NCBI RefSeq assembly: GCF_012641185.1
Contig: NZ_JAAXLK010000002.1
Location: 1 to 64,000 of the forward strand
Length of the DNA stretch: 64,000 nt
Direction of reading: 5' to 3'
From: Levilactobacillus tujiorum
Lineage (GTDB): Bacteria; Bacillota; Bacilli; Lactobacillales; Lactobacillaceae
Part shown: in pieces, positions 61,680 to 64,000 of the stretch
Position numbering within the stretch: the first letter of the stretch is position 1
Layout: each line of letters opens with the position of its first letter
Made by a program: the position numbers and the translations under genes
Notes under the pieces: generated by a model
The model's input: only the letters and a program-made list of their open reading frames with translations
Database searches by the model: none
Told to the model about the DNA's origin: nothing

Positions 61680-62211
61680 TAGGGCAACTGTAGCGAAACG
61701 CTACGCAAAAGCATTATATGAATTGTTGTCCGAAAAAGACCAACTGGAGTCAGGCTTCACAGAGCTCAAAGAACTTCGAAGTATCTTCCAGGACAACCCG
61801 CAATTGAGCACTTTGCTCTCAGACGCTAGCCTGCAGGTTGCTGAACGTGAAGCTTTAGTGCAACCGTTACTGAAAGACGCATCACCATATATCAAGAACT
61901 TTGTTCAAATGGTATATGACTATGGTCGGATGGAAAACGTGGTTGACATTGTTGATCAATTCCAGGCCATGTATGATGAGGCTAACCATACGGTTTACGC
62001 TGAAGTAACCACGGCAGTGCCTTTAACAGATGATCAAAAGACGCAAATCGAGACGTCTTACGCCAAGCGCGTAGGTGCCGATAAGGTTATCTTGACGAGT
62101 CAAGTCGATCCTAGTGTGATCGGTGGGGTCATCGTTAAAGCTGCTGACACGGTTCTTGATGGTAGCTTACGAACAAAAATCAATCGTTTACGGCAGCAAC
62201 TGCTAGCATAA
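61669..62211 (+). CDS. atpH: F1Fo ATP synthase subunit delta
   Basis: 180 aa, from the ATG at 61669 ([19 protein letters not shown]), overlapping atpF by 11 bp. The conserved C-terminus [26 protein letters not shown] is present. It joins the stalk to the F1 head. Confidence 0.95.
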   Translation: MSLNRATVAKRYAKALYELLSEKDQLESGFTELKELRSIFQDNPQLSTLLSDASLQVAEREALVQPLLKDASPYIKNFVQMVYDYGRMENVVDIVDQFQAMYDEANHTVYAEVTTAVPLTDDQKTQIETSYAKRVGADKVILTSQVDPSVIGGVIVKAADTVLDGSLRTKINRLRQQLLA

Positions 62212-62226
62212 CGAATTCGGTAATAA

Positions 62227-63783
<1,557 letters not shown>

Positions 63784-63813
63784 GATTACTTGAAGGAAGG
63801 ATGGTGAGAAATA

Positions 63814-64000
63814 ATGGCTGAATCAATTCATGACGTTCAACGTCGGATTAATTCCACGAAAGCAACCCGTCAGATTACGGCGGCGATGCACATGGTTTCG
63901 ACCGCGAAGTTAAATAAGATTCAGAAACACGCAGTCGGCTACCAAGACTATGTTTCGAAAGTTAAGGCTGTCGTTATGCATCTTTCACAGTCTCATCTGT
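63814..64000 (+). CDS. atpG: F1Fo ATP synthase subunit gamma, 5' part
   Basis: First 62 codons only, beginning [22 protein letters not shown]; truncated by the window end. Central rotor shaft. RBS AAGGAAGGATGG. Confidence 0.95.
   Translation, partial: MAESIHDVQRRINSTKATRQITAAMHMVSTAKLNKIQKHAVGYQDYVSKVKAVVMHLSQSHL

Overview
The window looks like a chromosomal segment of a mid-GC lactobacillus, of the Levilactobacillus/Lactiplantibacillus kind. The evidence is the block tdk-prfA-prmC-ywlC-glyA-upp-atpBEFHAG, a tmRNA proteolysis tag reading AKNNNNSYALAA, sortase-type LPxTG proteins, MurT/GatD, CcpA-type cre sites and frequent CGG arginine codons. The species cannot be fixed from sequence alone.

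Layout. 1-420: edge of an IS5-type element, then an intergenic promoter-to-terminator unit that looks like a CcpA-controlled small RNA. 424-6554: a small gene and a heme-acquisition locus, made of three NEAT-domain surface proteins plus an IsdE-like binding protein, a FecCD permease and an ATPase. 7224-11859: a minus-strand polyphosphate operon (ppx-like/HD, ppk, ppx). 12567-17470: small accessory genes (LicD, a lipoprotein, MarR, OsmC, DUF1304, a zinc-knuckle/AP2 protein and several tiny ORFs). 18051-25604: fumC, a sigma/anti-sigma pair, an M20 peptidase, an NlpC/P60 hydrolase and a DUF5776 surface protein. 26089-36074: ssrA, a two-component system, an RlmI-like methyltransferase, a GlcU-type sugar transporter, pgi and a YfhO-type membrane protein. 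36481-39740: a low-GC accessory stretch with small genes and two tRNAs with uncommon anticodons (Gln-CUG, Glu-CUC). 39789-49588: a large LPQTG adhesin, a divergent c-di-GMP phosphodiesterase/diguanylate cyclase pair, a heterodimeric ABC exporter and a beta-lactamase-like hydrolase. 50125-52175: gatD-murT. 52381-64000: translation and nucleotide housekeeping genes leading into the ATP synthase operon, cut inside atpG.

The main signal not explained by ordinary annotation is a family of dispersed intergenic elements. It has two building blocks, A (about 180-195 bp) and B (about 170-178 bp), usually in the order A, about 80-115 bp spacer, B, in one orientation. The loci are 6602-7055 (+), 11958-12406 (-), 17552-17835 (+, B mostly lost), 25846-26013 (+, B only), 49590-50019 (+) and 56066-56534 (-). 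Both blocks are nested stem-loops. Between copies the two arms of several stems change together and keep pairing, while certain loops stay constant. That indicates selection on an RNA or cruciform structure rather than on a protein.

Smaller signals include NEAT domains with Met where the heme-ligating Tyr is expected, a promoter with a TetR-type operator filling its spacer, a duplicated 15-bp element at fixed distance from two CTATA boxes, and a cre-like site ahead of the atp operon. Family assignments rest on motif recognition by eye; no database search was run.
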